The notes beneath the pieces are model-generated. The model made no database searches. It had not been told where the DNA came from and saw nothing but the letters and a program-made list of their open reading frames with translations. Made by a program: the position numbers and the translations under genes. This document shows positions 20,195 to 30,642 of a stretch of 64,000 bases of DNA, one piece after another. Origin of the DNA: Acanthosepion lycidas (lineage: Eukaryota > Mollusca > Cephalopoda > Sepiida > Sepiidae); contig OZ010596.1 of assembly GCA_963932145.1 (NCBI GenBank), positions 85,866,776 through 85,930,775 on the forward strand, written 5' to 3'. Numbering within the stretch: position 1 is the stretch's first letter; every line of letters begins with the position of its first letter.

Positions 20195-21703
20195 CTTTTT
20201 AAACTTTTTCTCTCTTCCTCTTCCTTTATTCCTTTAATGTCTCTTCCTCTTCCTCTTCCTTTATTCCTTTAATGTCTCTTCCTCTTCCTTTATTCCTTTA
20301 ATGTCTCTTCCTCTTCCTTTATTCCTTTAATGTCTCTTCTTCTTCCTCTTCCTTTATTCCTTTAATGTCTCTTCCTCTTCCTCTATTCCTTTAATGTCTC
20401 TTCCTCTATTCCTTTAATGTCTCTTCCTCTTCCTCTTCCTTTATTCCTTTAATGTCTCTTCCTCTTCCTTTATTCCTTTAATGTCTCTTCCTCTTCCTTT
20501 ATTCCTTTAATGTCTCTTCCTCTTCCTCTTCCTTTATTCCTTTAATGTCTCTTCTTCCTTTATTCCTTTAATGTCTCTTCCTTTTCCTCTTCCTTTATTC
20601 CTTTAATGTCTCTTCTTCTTCCTCTTCCTTTATTCCTTTAATGTCTCTTCCTCTTCCTTTATTCCTTTAATGTCTCTTCCTCTTCCTCTTCCTCTTCCTT
20701 TATTCCTTTAATGTCTCTTCCTCTTCCTCTTCCTTTATTCCTTTAATGTCTCTTCCTCTTCCTTTATTCCTTTAATGTCTCTTCCTCTTCTTCTTCCTTT
20801 ATTCCTTTAATGTCTCTTCCTCTTCCTTTATTCCTTTAATGTCTCTTCCTCTTCTTCTTCCTTTATTCCTTTAATGTCTCTTCTTCTTCCTTTATTCCTT
20901 TAATGTCTCTTCCTCTTCCTTTATTCCTTTAATGTCTTTTCCTCTTCCTCTTCCTTTATTCCTTTAATGTCTCTTCCTCTTCCTTTATTCCTTTAATGTC
21001 TCTTCCTCTTCTTCTTCCTTTATTCCTTTAATGTCTCTTCCTCTTCCTTTATTCCTTTAATGTCTCTTCCTCTTCCTTTATTCCTTTAATGTCTTTTCCT
21101 CTTCCTTTATTCCTTTAATGTCTCTTCTTCTTCCTTTATTCCTTTAATGTCTCTTCCTCTTCCTTTATTCCTTTAATGTCTTTTCCTCTTCCTCTTCCTT
21201 TATTCCTTTAATGTCTCTTCTTCTTCCTTTATTCCTTTAATGTCTTTTCCTCTTCCTCTTCCTTTATTCCTTTAATGTCTCTTCTTCTTCCTTTATTCCT
21301 TTAATGTCTCTTCCTTTATTCCTTTAATGTCTCTTCCTCTTCCTCTTCCTTTATTCCTTTAATGTCTCTTCCTCTTCCTTTAATGTCTCTTCCTCTTCCT
21401 TTATTCCTTTAATGTCTTTTCCTCTTCCTCTTCCTTTATTCCTTTAATGTCTCTTCTTCTTCCTCTTCCTTTATTCCTTTAATGTCTCTTCCTCTTCCTT
21501 TATTCCTTTAATGTCCCGTCTTCTTCCTCTTCCTTTATTCCTTTAATGTCTCTTCCTCTTCCTCTTCCTTTATTTCTTTAATGTCTCTTCCTCTTCCTTT
21601 ATTCCTTTAATGTCTCTTCCTCTTCCTTTATTCCTTTAATGTCTCTTCCTTTATTTCTTTAGTGTCTCTTCCTCTTCCTCTTCCTTTATTTCTTTAATGT
21701 CTA
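20195..21703 (+). repeat. 1.5-kb pyrimidine-rich satellite, about 45 units
   Basis: The core 'TTTATTCCTTTAATGTCTCT' alternates with one to four 'TCCTCT' hexamers, so units range from about 24 to 42 bp. The plus strand is strongly pyrimidine-biased. Variants (CTTTTCC, CTTCTTC, 'TTTATTTCTTTA') are scattered, and units with T-rich variants cluster toward the right. No coding potential. Confidence 0.95.
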
Positions 21704-21798
21704 GATTCTCACTATGATATTGGAAATCTATGTAAACTTATGTCTAGACATTTATTCTCCCTTTCTTTTTTCTGTTTTCTTTTTTCTTTCTCCCTTCC

Positions 21799-21938
21799 TG
21801 TCTTCTTCATCTTCTTCTTTTACTCTTTAAATGTTTAAATTTTAAGGTTTTATTTCATTTTCTAACATCTCTGGATTGATAAGGTCTACAAGAAAATCTT
21901 GTGGATTGAAATAGCTATTTTCTGAATGAGGTAGTTTT
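21799..21938 (+). repeat. Right direct repeat flanking the pyrimidine satellite
   Basis: Second copy of the block at 19741-19871, about 2.06 kb downstream and in the same orientation. It has an extra 'CTTCATCTTCTT' at its start. It is followed within about 10 bp by a (TA)n run; the left copy is followed by one after about 100 bp. Confidence 0.85.
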
Positions 21939-21941
21939 GGA

Positions 21942-21947
<6 letters not shown>

Positions 21948-21990
<43 letters not shown>

Positions 21991-22250
21991 TTTATTTAAA
22001 AATATGATTCCAACACGCTACATAAGAATTCTCATGTTTCAAAACAAGAGCCGAAAACTTCAATATAGTTATAGCGAATTAAATTAAGCTCTGTTCCATC
22101 TTGAAGATGGAACAGAGCTTACTATAATTATATTGAAGTTTTCGGCTCTTGTTTTGAAACATGAGAACTCTTATGTAGTGTGTTGGAATCATATTTTTAA
22201 ATAAATAATTATATTTATGCTCTATTTTTGTATCGAGCACTATTTTAAAA
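21948..22250. mobile_element. Foldback element F1, copy 2 (227-bp near-perfect hairpin)
   Basis: A (TA)n run (21948-21986) leads into arms at about 21986-22100 and 22103-22212 that are nearly exact reverse complements. They pair 'AACAAGAGCCGAAAACTTCA' with 'TGAAGTTTTCGGCTCTTGTT' and close on 'CCATCTTGAAGATGG'. A tail 'GCTCTATTTTTGTATCGAGC' follows, itself a small stem. One arm is found again at 46055-46190 beside another (TA)n. No ORF. Confidence 0.85.
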
Positions 22251-22327
22251 AAAATAATAACAAAAATACTAAAGAACTTTGGATTATTTACCTAACCAGT
22301 TCTTTCCTATTTTCTATATATTTTCAC

Positions 22328-22328
<1 letters not shown>

Positions 22329-22360
<32 letters not shown>
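22329..22360. repeat. (TA)n microsatellite
   Basis: A TA run directly abutting the left end of the transposon at 22345-23602, whose first base pairs may be part of it. Confidence 0.85.
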
Positions 22361-22365
<5 letters not shown>

Positions 22366-23602
22366 GGATCAATGGATAAATTGTCATATAAATTATGCAA
22401 AAATGAAAATAACACTGACATCTTATTTTAACAGACATATTTACCAAAATTACACAAAAATATCTTAAAATACTAAAAAGTAAATTTATTCAATAAAATC
22501 GCTATTGGCTTCAACCAAGGCCTCCAGATGACTTCGGAATCTCCTGCAACTCTTCTGGATCATCAGTTGGTGAATGCTACCATAATCCTTGCCTTAAGTT
22601 CATCTTTGGAGTTACAAGGAGTTTTGTTGGTCTCTTGCTCAACTGCACCCACACATAATAGTCAAGGGAATTGCAGTCTGGGGAATTAGGTGTCCAGATG
22701 TAAGGGGTGATGTGATCACAGAAATTGTCTGACAACCATGACTGGGTTCTCCTGCTTGTGTGGCATGGTGCAGAGTCCTGTTGTCAGACATAAGGTCTTC
22801 CAGCTGCCAATCTCTTAACCCAGGGCAGCACTACCTCCTCAGGGCACTTGATACAGGCTTCCGTGTTGAGTCTGAGATCCTCACCAACAAATTTGGTTGT
22901 TCTTTTCTTATCAGTGTGTTACTAATGGTCATCTTGGTGACTGTGGTCCCAGCTACCTTGAGATCATCAGCAAGCTCTTGCTGCATAGCTCTGGGTTGTT
23001 TTCTCACCTTTCTCATCATCAGGTTCACACCACATTGGAAGATCTTCCATGGAGCTCCAGACTGAGGGAGATTGATAGTCAATTGGTGTTTCTTCCATTT
23101 TCTTATTATTACACCAACAGTTGACTCTTTTTCACCTAGCTGCTTGACAATAATCTTGTAGCACATTCCAGTCTTGTGTAGGTATACAATTTTGTCCTGG
23201 ATGTCCATAGACAATTCTTTCGTCTTACACATTGTGGAGAGATTAGATTCTGATTCATTGAAGGATTCTGTGAACTAGTGTCTTTTATGCAGGTAATGAG
23301 TACTTGATTAGGAGTAATAATTGAGTAATAGGACTAATCTATATGACTCCTGGTTACATAACCCGTCTGTGGGGCCTAAATCATTGCTGGTTGATAAGGG
23401 GTGAAATATTTATTTTTTTCAATAAGAAAGAAATAAATGTTAAAAAAATTAATATAATGTGATTTTCTAGAATTTTTTAATATTCTGTCTCTCAATTTCA
23501 AGACAGACCTAACCTAAAAATTATAGACCGTTCCTATTTTTGTAAGGTGGCAAACTCAGAAAATCAGCAGGTGATGAAATACTTATTTTCCCCACTGTAT
23601 CT
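22345..23602 (-). mobile_element. Tc1/mariner transposon, apparently chimeric and dead
   Basis: On the minus strand, 23232 to about 22895 encodes a Tc1-type N-terminus with paired helix-turn-helix ('[20 protein letters not shown]', '[15 protein letters not shown]'). From about 22890 onward the frame changes to the C-terminus of another mariner type ('QQDSAPCHTSRRTQSWLSDN', 'NSPDCNSLDYYVW'). The ends also disagree: the right is 'TACAGTGGGGAAAATAAGTA' (Tc1-like) and the left 'TACAGGGATCAATGGATAAA'. The segment that would hold the first catalytic aspartate is missing at the join, and the C-terminal half has further frame damage. Confidence 0.7.
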
Positions 23603-23829
23603 TGACATTATCTCAGACAAAGTAGCTTGAATAGTAATTAGATTATACAAAAATACTCTCCAAAAATAATCCAAGTATATGCACCAACTTTGAAAAGTTC
23701 AGATACAGAGTTATATGTCAATATCAATGTAATTGTAAACAGAGAAAACAGATTGCATCTTTTTGATGGGTAACTTCAATGTAAAAAGTAGGGACAAGAA
23801 GGGTCTGTAATGAAATTGTTTCTGACTTG

Positions 23830-24255
23830 GCATCTTGCTTTCAGTCACAATTTCTCACAGCCATGATGTGTGTTTTTTGCTCTTTTCTACAAATATTTTC
23901 ATAGCAATTGTTATGATGAGATTTTCTCCTTTGTGCTCCAACTGCATGAATTTAGCTTTGCTACTAGATTGGTAACTAGGTCTCACCATTTCACTGTTGA
24001 ATTAAACAGTTATATTCTTTTCTCAAACTTCTCACTTGGAGAACTCTTCCAATTTCTTCCTCCTCTGCTACCTAAAATCTTCAAAAATGTAGAATGCAAC
24101 ACCAGTCATCATCTTCTGTCTTCCTGAAATCTATTCTTTTATTGTCCTCTCTTTTCACTAAAGTTTTCTCATTCTCTTTCACTCCCAGTAGCCACTTCTG
24201 TCTGAGTGGCATTCCACCTTCCTTGGGTGGGAATGATTAAAAAACAAGATCCTGT
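23830..24255 (+). mobile_element. CR1/Jockey-type LINE, 3' end
   Basis: Reads 'FYKYFHSNCYDEIFSFV', 'LHEFSFATRLVTRSHHFTVE', the same C-terminal text as 59060-59190 in the longer copy at 57517-59455. It ends in 'CTTCCTTGGGTGGGAATGAT' and 'TAAAAA', the family's 3' tail. Strongly 5'-truncated, with frame damage near the end. Confidence 0.75.
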
Positions 24256-24257
24256 AT

Positions 24258-24540
24258 GATCACTAAAAATTAAGCAATATCAAGCCTGGTCAGTACCTAT
24301 TATAGATGGATGACCACTTGTGAATACCAGGTGATGTAAGCTTAGATGTGCAGGTGCTGTAATGGATAATGGCTTGGAATTGTTGGAGAGCTGAGTTCCA
24401 ATTCCAGTTAGATTTGTTATATTTACCTATACACACATACCCTTGGGAAAGGTATGAATCCACCTCTTCTCCCTTCAGCTATGGGTTAATTGGTAAAACT
24501 TGTATTATTAAAACCCTTATTATCTCCAAAAAAAAAAAAA
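24258..24540 (+). mobile_element. 5S rRNA-derived SINE, copy 2
   Basis: The head 'GATCACTAAAAATTAAGCAA' then 'AAGCCTGGTCAGTACC' and 'GGATGACCACTTGTGAATAC' follows 5S rRNA. The body has 'GGCTTGGAATTGTTGGAG' and 'AGTTCCAATTCCAGTTAGA', and it ends in an A run of about 16. It sits directly at the 3' tail of the LINE at 23830-24255. Confidence 0.8.
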
Positions 24541-24564
24541 AAAGAAAATTGTGTACAAAATATT

Positions 24565-24630
24565 TATATTTCAGCATTAAATAGCCCATAGATGTTGATG
24601 CATTGCTAAACAAAAATAACCAAGACAAGA
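24565..24630 (+). mobile_element. Element M, 3' block only
   Basis: 'CAGCATTAAATAGCCCATAG', 'TGTTGATGCATTGC' and 'AAACAAAAATAACC' match the 3' blocks of element M at 4727-4770 and 53795-53850. Confidence 0.55.
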
Positions 24631-24724
24631 CGTTAAAAATAACTATTATGCAAACCTTTATGTCTCAAAAATAAAAATGCCATAAGTAGTCACTCTGACA
24701 GATACTGATGATATCCTTTAAGGT

Positions 24725-25135
24725 AACAATAGATGAAATAAGTTTTGTCCTTCTGAATATTAAACATGGGAAAGTACTAAGTGAAAATGGCATAGTAACA
24801 GACCTTTTGAAAAATGAAGAGGATGAATTCCACAAAGGATTATCAATGCTATTTCCCTAGTGCAACAAAAAAGAAAAGTATCTCAAAATTTCACTCAAGG
24901 ATATTAATTCTACTTTATAAAAAGAAGATAATAAAAAATTTGTTAACTATCTCCCTATCCCATTGAACATATTCTCAAAAGTAATTACAAGCAAACTATC
25001 AAATACCATAGATTAAAACCAGCTATGTAAATCAGGAATGGGAGTGTGGCTACACAAAAAGAGACCTTCTACAGACAACTAAAAACTATTTGACTTAGTA
25101 GAAGACACAGCAGTGAAGAGTATATAAAAGTTAAG
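24725..25135 (+). mobile_element. RTE-type LINE, N-terminal reverse transcriptase part
   Basis: Broken frames read 'EISFVLLNIKHGKVLSENGI', 'FVNYLPIPLNIFSKVITSKL' and 'STDN', equivalent to the fingers and early palm of RTE-group reverse transcriptases ('NGKAPGEDGI', 'NYRPISLL', 'STTDH'). It continues at about 25510 after an interruption. Confidence 0.65.
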
Positions 25136-25139
25136 AGTG

Positions 25140-25505
25140 TATTTGAATATGAATAGAGGTTTATCCCTTGTTTCCTGTTTAGGATTGGGCTTACAGTTCC
25201 TTCTAATGTTTGCCTCAATTCTGTACTTCTAATGTCTCCACCTGAACTCTGAAATTTTATTAACTAATTATTTATTTTATTCTTTCTTCTCCACAATAGG
25301 AACAGATCAGTTCCCCTATCACCCAGTTTACACTCCTCCCAGATCTTTTGAACAAGAGAAGAGGTTTATCCTTTGTTTCCTGTTTAGGATTGGGTTTTCA
25401 GTTCCTTCTAAAAAATTGTTTCATTCTCTTTCACTCCTAGTAGCCCCTTGCATCTTAGTGGCATTATTACCTTGCTTGAGGATAAATTGATTAAAAACAA
25501 AAAAA
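25140..25505 (+). mobile_element. CR1/Jockey-type LINE 3' tail inside the RTE copy, with a direct duplication
   Basis: 'CTTTCACTCCTAGTAGCCCC', 'TAGTGGCATTATTACCTTG' and a tail in 'AAATTGATTAAAAAC' match LINE 3' ends elsewhere (24180-24245, 52190-52250). The phrase 'TTTCCTGTTTAGGATTGGG' occurs at about 25170 and again at about 25376, so a 205-bp piece is duplicated. Confidence 0.55.
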
Positions 25506-25509
25506 CAAA

Positions 25510-26400
25510 AAGTTATGTAATAATTTAACTACACAAAGATAGAGATAAAATAGAGAATGGAAAAAAATAAAGCAACGATATGATTTCAATTAAACCATTT
25601 ACTGTATGTCTTGAAAGTATCTTTGGGTAAAATGAACTGGAAAGAGGAGGGAGTAAACATAGAGAATATTAGAACCATTTATAATTTGCTGACAACATTT
25701 TATTAACATCAGAATCATTGGAAGATTTACAAGAATTTCAAAATGACCAAAATGGGGAAAGGCTGAATGTAAGCTTGGAAATGATCAGAAGTAAAACAAA
25801 AATAAAGTAACATTTCTAAATAGGTCATAAAAGTAGAAGATGAAGAACTGGAAGATGTCCAAGAATACATCTACTTAGGACAAATGATTACATTAAAGAA
25901 AGATTGGAGAAATAAAATAAATGTAATGTTCAATTGGAGCATTCCAAAATAGATCATACATAACAGAAAATGAAGAATTGGACGAAATCCAGGAATACAT
26001 ATATTTAGAATAAAAGCTAACATTAAAGAAAGATTGAAGAAATAAAATAAAAGTAATGTTCAATTGTAGCCTTTCAAAATAGATTATAAAAATAGAAGAG
26101 AAAGAATTGAATGAAGTCCAAAAATTTCTACACTTAGGACAAATGATGACATTAAAGGAAGAATAGAGGCATAAAACAAAAGTAATGTTCAATTGTAACA
26201 TAAAACTAAACTAGTAATGTTCTATCATCACTAAGTGGACTGAATTTTCACCTATCATGATGAATGAATATTTTCTCATAGACGCCTCATCCCTCCAGTG
26301 CTTATTGTGACTTAAGCTCAACCCAGACTTCAAGTGAAACTCATACATATGATCCATCACTAAAGATACTGGAAAAAATGGTTGGTTACCTGCAGCAGCA
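25510..26400 (+). mobile_element. RTE-type LINE, continued, with a triplicated segment
   Basis: Palm sequence 'FADNILLTSESLEDLQEFQN' corresponds to the catalytic YADD/FADD block, here FADN, so the second aspartate is lost. A thumb-region motif 'VEDEELEDVQEYIYLGQMIT' then appears three times in tandem (see 25795-26200). The remaining C-terminal part is unreadable beyond 'KILEKMVGYLQQHRKRE'. Confidence 0.65.
25795..26200 (+). repeat. Triplicated about 125-bp segment of a LINE ORF
   Basis: Each unit holds 'AGAAGATGAAGAACTGG'-like, 'GTCCAAGAATACAT', 'ACATTAAAGAAAGATTG' and 'GTAATGTTCAATTG'. Units start at about 25800, 25930 and 26055 and differ by 10-15% by eye. The duplicated piece comes from inside the reverse transcriptase ORF. 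Confidence 0.75.
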
Positions 26401-27169
26401 TAGAAAGAGGGAAACTGCCACAGGTGCTAAATTCTTAGATGCACAAAAAATTAATTAGGTTGAGAAAATGCATACAAAACTATAATTTATAAAAGCTCAT
26501 GGCTAAGGAGGAGGCACAATTGCTCTTACTCTGGGTGCTTAAACCCCATCCTATGCCACTGGTTCCCTGTACTGCTCCAGTAAGCACTTGACTCCTGCTA
26601 TCCTTTAGCCAGATATAATATTAATAACAATCACTTTACTCTAATATTGAGTACATTATTAGCTGAAATTCTGTTAAATTTGATATATGTTAAATTATAT
26701 AATTTTACGTATATTATTTGCTAGTATTAATATCTAACATCACACGCATACATAAAGTATGAAAAAAACTTACACCAATGAAAAATGTATATAAAAAAGA
26801 AAAATTGAGAAGTATAAGCAGTCAATTGCTGATAGTTCCTGATGAGTGGACAAAGTGATTTCTGGAGTGTCTACAAAATTCTAGAGTCAGAATGCTTAAT
26901 ATAACATCAATCAGACCTTTTACTTGTTATTAATTCTTTCTTTCTCTCTCTCTATCTCTCTCTCTCTCTCTATATATATATAGAATATCACAAGATGTTA
27001 ATGCCTAACAAAGTTTGTCAGCCCAGTAAATTAATGATGGCTAGCACATTTAAACATGACCAGATTTTTTTCAAACAAAGTGTTTAATATTTAAAAATAA
27101 ATCAACAATAGATAAAGTAATGTTGAAAAAATTTATTGTCTAACTTTCCTCTGAAGTTTTGCATATACA
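26401..27169. other. Spacer with a (TC)n/(TA)n microsatellite
   Basis: A (TC)n tract passing into (TA)n occupies about 26937-26984. No other feature was recognised. Confidence 0.5.
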
Positions 27170-29075
27170 CTGTGAGGTGACTCATTTACATAGGAAGTTG
27201 CAAAGACTATAAACAGCTATTACCATAGGCAGTGCATACTACTTCCTGTGAGTCATTAACACTATAGTACAATGGTGTTGCTGATATCTAAAGAACTGAG
27301 CAAACAATTATCGTTGGATAATTGTGAGTACACACAAGTGCAGTTTAGAATTCTAGTAGCTAAAGCTAGAACAAAAAAGTTGAAGGATTTGAAATCAGTT
27401 GAGGGAGAAAGCCAAATAACTGATCTCTTCTTGGCAACTGCTGGTTGTCAGCTTATTATAAAATTATTAGCAATTGCACATCCAAGACAGCTTGAGGAAA
27501 TGATATTTGATGATATAAGTCAACTAATAGTGAGAAATATAGCACTCAAGAAAAAAACTAGTGAATGCAGAGAGAGTTCAGTTCATGAACATTTCTCAAA
27601 AAGGGAATGAACCAGATACTGAATATGTTCTTCAGTTAAAACAAGCCATTAAATATTGTGAATTTGAGAAACTGGGAGCAGAGATGCAGTCAATTGAAGA
27701 GGATCTGATCCAAATGAAATTGGTAAATGGCTTTCAAAATGAGGAATATTAGCAAATGACTCTAATGCATTTACAGCTGGGAAAGTTGTTACTAGAACAG
27801 TGTGTTGAATTTGTTCAGCAACAAGAATTAATTGGAAAATTTAATACAAGAAAAGTTACAGATCTGGTAGAGGAAATGGACACATATGCAATAAAGAGAA
27901 AAGACAGAATAATGTGTCCTTTTTGTGGTTAAGAGAAAAACAAAAATGTCGAGCATATAAAAAATGATGTGAAAAGTGTTTCAAATGAGTCATTTTAAAA
28001 GTATGTGTAAATCCAAAAAGATCAACATAGAGACGGTCCAACAAAATGAAGAGGAAATAAGTATGAACCTCTTTTCATTAAAAAAAGAAATGAGAAAGGG
28101 CTATTAAAAATTTGAATCAATAATGTTTTATTGGACATGCAACTAGATATGGGAAGTGGCATAATGTTGATACCCAGAAATTTTTGGAAGAAATTAAGAA
28201 AACCAAGATTAAAGAAAAGCCTTGAATCTGTTCCACAGATCTGTGATAAAAACATTAAGCTATTTTGAAGCCTATGTAGAACTAAAACATAAGCTCCACA
28301 TGGTTGACTATTTTAGTAGAATTTCTAAGGCTTTCTAGTTTAAAAGATGACTTATGATTATGCCACCTCTTTTTAAAATTACTCTCATACACCTTGTGTA
28401 TACTTTTTTTCTGGACATTTGTATCTATTACTTCTTCTAGGTAAATTACTGTTCCGTTTTCCAAACTCCATCTAATGGACATCTATTTTTATTTCTACAA
28501 TTTCATATATCACTATTAACAATGTTTTGCCACATGTTAGTTTTGAAATTTCTGGCATTTTGTCTTTTTATTGCAGTTTTTAAATTACTAGTACAGATGT
28601 AGCATAATTTAAGTTTTTTTTTATTAAATATTTTCTGTAATTTAGAATTACCAATTATCAAGGAAAACTGAAAAGAATTATGGGCTAATTGGAAATGATG
28701 TATTCAACATGGATTTGACAAAATTAGTAAATGTAGTCAAGGCAGAAGAAACTGGAATCTTAAAAAACTATGAAGCAAAGTTAAGGAAAATGATGTCTTA
28801 CAAAAGTGCCAGTCCATCAATGAACAATAGATGTTGAAAAACTAAAAAAATTCCTGGAACAAGATGTACTTGAATGAGTTCTGCCGGGAGGAAGTAAATG
28901 ATCCCCCCCACCATTTTTCTACCAGGGAAAATAAGGTTCAGTCAGATGAGGTACAGGGAGATGAGAGACCGATTTACATAGGAAGTCACAAAGACTATAA
29001 AAAGTTACAGCTATTACCCATGGGCAGTTAAGTGCATACTATTTCCTGTGAGTCAGTAACACAATACTACACACT
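27170..29075 (+). mobile_element. Broken LTR retroelement (probably Ty3/gypsy kin)
   Basis: A similar direct repeat of about 95-105 bp occurs at both ends (about 27180-27275 and 28968-29073; shared 'ATTTACATAGGAAGT', 'ACTTCCTGTGAGTCA'-like, 'GCATACTA'), read as remnants of the LTRs. A gag-like region follows the left repeat (about 27272-27850; helical text with 'MNISQKGNEPDTEYVLQLKQ'). Near 28800-28880 there is sequence like the start of a gypsy-type reverse transcriptase. The element is far too short for a whole one and carries many breaks, so it is an old fossil. Confidence 0.6.
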
Positions 29076-29217
29076 TCTCATCTAGCTAAGAGCAATTCAT
29101 TGTATTCATTAATCATAATTAAGTTATAATTCAGGTTAATGAATTCAATAGATTGACAGATGATGTATCTGCATAGCTAGTTGGAACATAAGTCATTTGA
29201 ACTGTTATTTATGTATC

Positions 29218-29219
<2 letters not shown>

Positions 29220-29270
<51 letters not shown>
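29220..29270. repeat. (TA)n microsatellite
   Basis: Uninterrupted TA run of about 50 bp. Confidence 0.9.
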
Positions 29271-29271
<1 letters not shown>

Positions 29272-29398
29272 TTCTATTTAGTCTGAAGGCATAATAATAT
29301 AAAATAAATATTATTATTTTTATTATCATTATTATCTTTTTTTAAATTTTTGCATCGGCCTACTATGTCTACATATATAAATGTGTGTGTATGTATAT

Positions 29399-29429
29399 TC
29401 CAGTTTGAATTGCAGATGATTCATAAATG

Positions 29430-29481
<52 letters not shown>

Positions 29482-29510
29482 CATTTATGAATAATCTACA
29501 ATTCAAATTG
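29399..29510. repeat. Inverted repeat with a (TA)n loop
   Basis: 'AGTTTGAATTGCAGATGATT' then 'CATAAATGGAA' (29402-29433) and 'TTTCATTTATGAATAATCTA' then 'CAATTCAAATTG' (29479-29510) are reverse complements with few differences, separated only by about 45 bp of TA. The microsatellite therefore forms the loop of a long hairpin. Confidence 0.85.
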
Positions 29511-30007
29511 AAACCACGAGTGGGTTTGGTAACTTTTCTCTTATCTGGAATTCATGTAATAATTTAACTTGCAGTCCTCTGTCCCTCTTTACTGTAGTTT
29601 CCTTGAAATCAAAACTAAGTAAATTTATACAAAAGAGAAAATGGGCACGTGGTTTGATCCTCAAATTCTTGCTCTGTAATATGATATTTGCATCAAGTGG
29701 ACAAAGCAAATATATGAGATGCAATCTCCAAAAACACAATTATCATAGATTATTATGATTGATAATAAATGTGATCATGACAGCTGTGCCATCTGTACTG
29801 ACACACACACACACACTTTTTTGAATGGATTTTTTATCTGACATTACTAAAAGCATTATTTTTAGTGGTTACACATGTTTGAGTTGTTATCCCTGTTACG
29901 TTATTATTATTATTATTATAATATATTTTATCTGAGCTCTGCCAACCTTGCCAATGGGCCCTCAGTTTATTTTATATTTTAAGCTTTCATTATATTTTAT
30001 AATTTAT
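29511..30007. other. Spacer, nothing recognised
   Basis: Short (AC)n near 29800 and (ATT)n near 29900. At about 29855, 'TTATTTTTAGTGG' followed by 'TTTGAGTTG' resembles the end of the inverted-repeat element at 5325. No gene seen. Confidence 0.45.
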
Positions 30008-30008
30008 T

Positions 30009-30014
<6 letters not shown>

Positions 30015-30071
<57 letters not shown>
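30015..30071. repeat. (TA)n microsatellite
   Basis: TA run of about 56 bp, directly joined to the foldback at 30071. Confidence 0.9.
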
Positions 30072-30074
<3 letters not shown>

Positions 30075-30226
30075 TAAACATAGAAGTCAACACTTAGAGG
30101 CAACAGGCTGTTTCATGCTTAGATGCAATCATCAGGCCATATTGACACAATCGATGTGGCCTGATGATTGCATCTAAGCATGAAACAGCCTGTCACCTCT
30201 AAGTTATAACTTCAATGTTCACTTTT
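30071..30226. mobile_element. Foldback element F2 beside (TA)n
   Basis: Arms of about 70 bp at 30071-30140 and 30154-30226 pair 'GGCTGTTTCATGCTTAGATG' with 'CATCTAAGCATGAAACAGCC', with a loop of about 13 bases around 'TTGACACAATCGA'. The outer ends ('AAGTAAACATAGAAGTCAAC') pair less well. The right outer motif 'ACTTCAATGTTCACTTTTAT' resembles sequences next to (TA)n at 1960-1980 and 19710-19730, so this may be the best-preserved copy of a family. Confidence 0.8.
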
Positions 30227-30298
30227 ATATTTACACACACTATCTCTGATATTGAGCACTTTATCCCATAAATATAGCACACCTTAAGAGTATATTTC

Positions 30299-30301
<3 letters not shown>

Positions 30302-30343
<42 letters not shown>
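30302..30343. repeat. (TA)n microsatellite
   Basis: TA run followed by 'TTTGACAAATAGAAAAATGT', a motif also found at the borders of the repeats at 61980 and 63134-63650. Confidence 0.9.
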
Positions 30344-30346
<3 letters not shown>

Positions 30347-30642
30347 ACAAATAGAAAAATGTTTCATTGAAACTAGATTTAGTTTCTTCTTTCTAGGCTT
30401 CATCAGATTCAAAAATTAATGAAAGAAATATCTGTGTGTGTATTTGTGTGTATGCTTAAATAATGAATAAATAGTGCTTTTATCCAACAAATTGTCTGCT
30501 AGTAAAAAGATTTTACAAATTTTCTGATTTCCTCCAAAAGAAGGTGTAAAATCTCATTGTTTGAACATCCTGGTTTCTGTTAATATTAAAAGAAAAGTTT
30601 TTTTAATGCCAATAAATTGGCAAATTGAATCAATTTCCTTAC

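Noticed and set aside
22760-23124. Plus-strand frames of 75-101 residues
   Set aside because: They lie antisense to the transposase on the minus strand and are its shadows.
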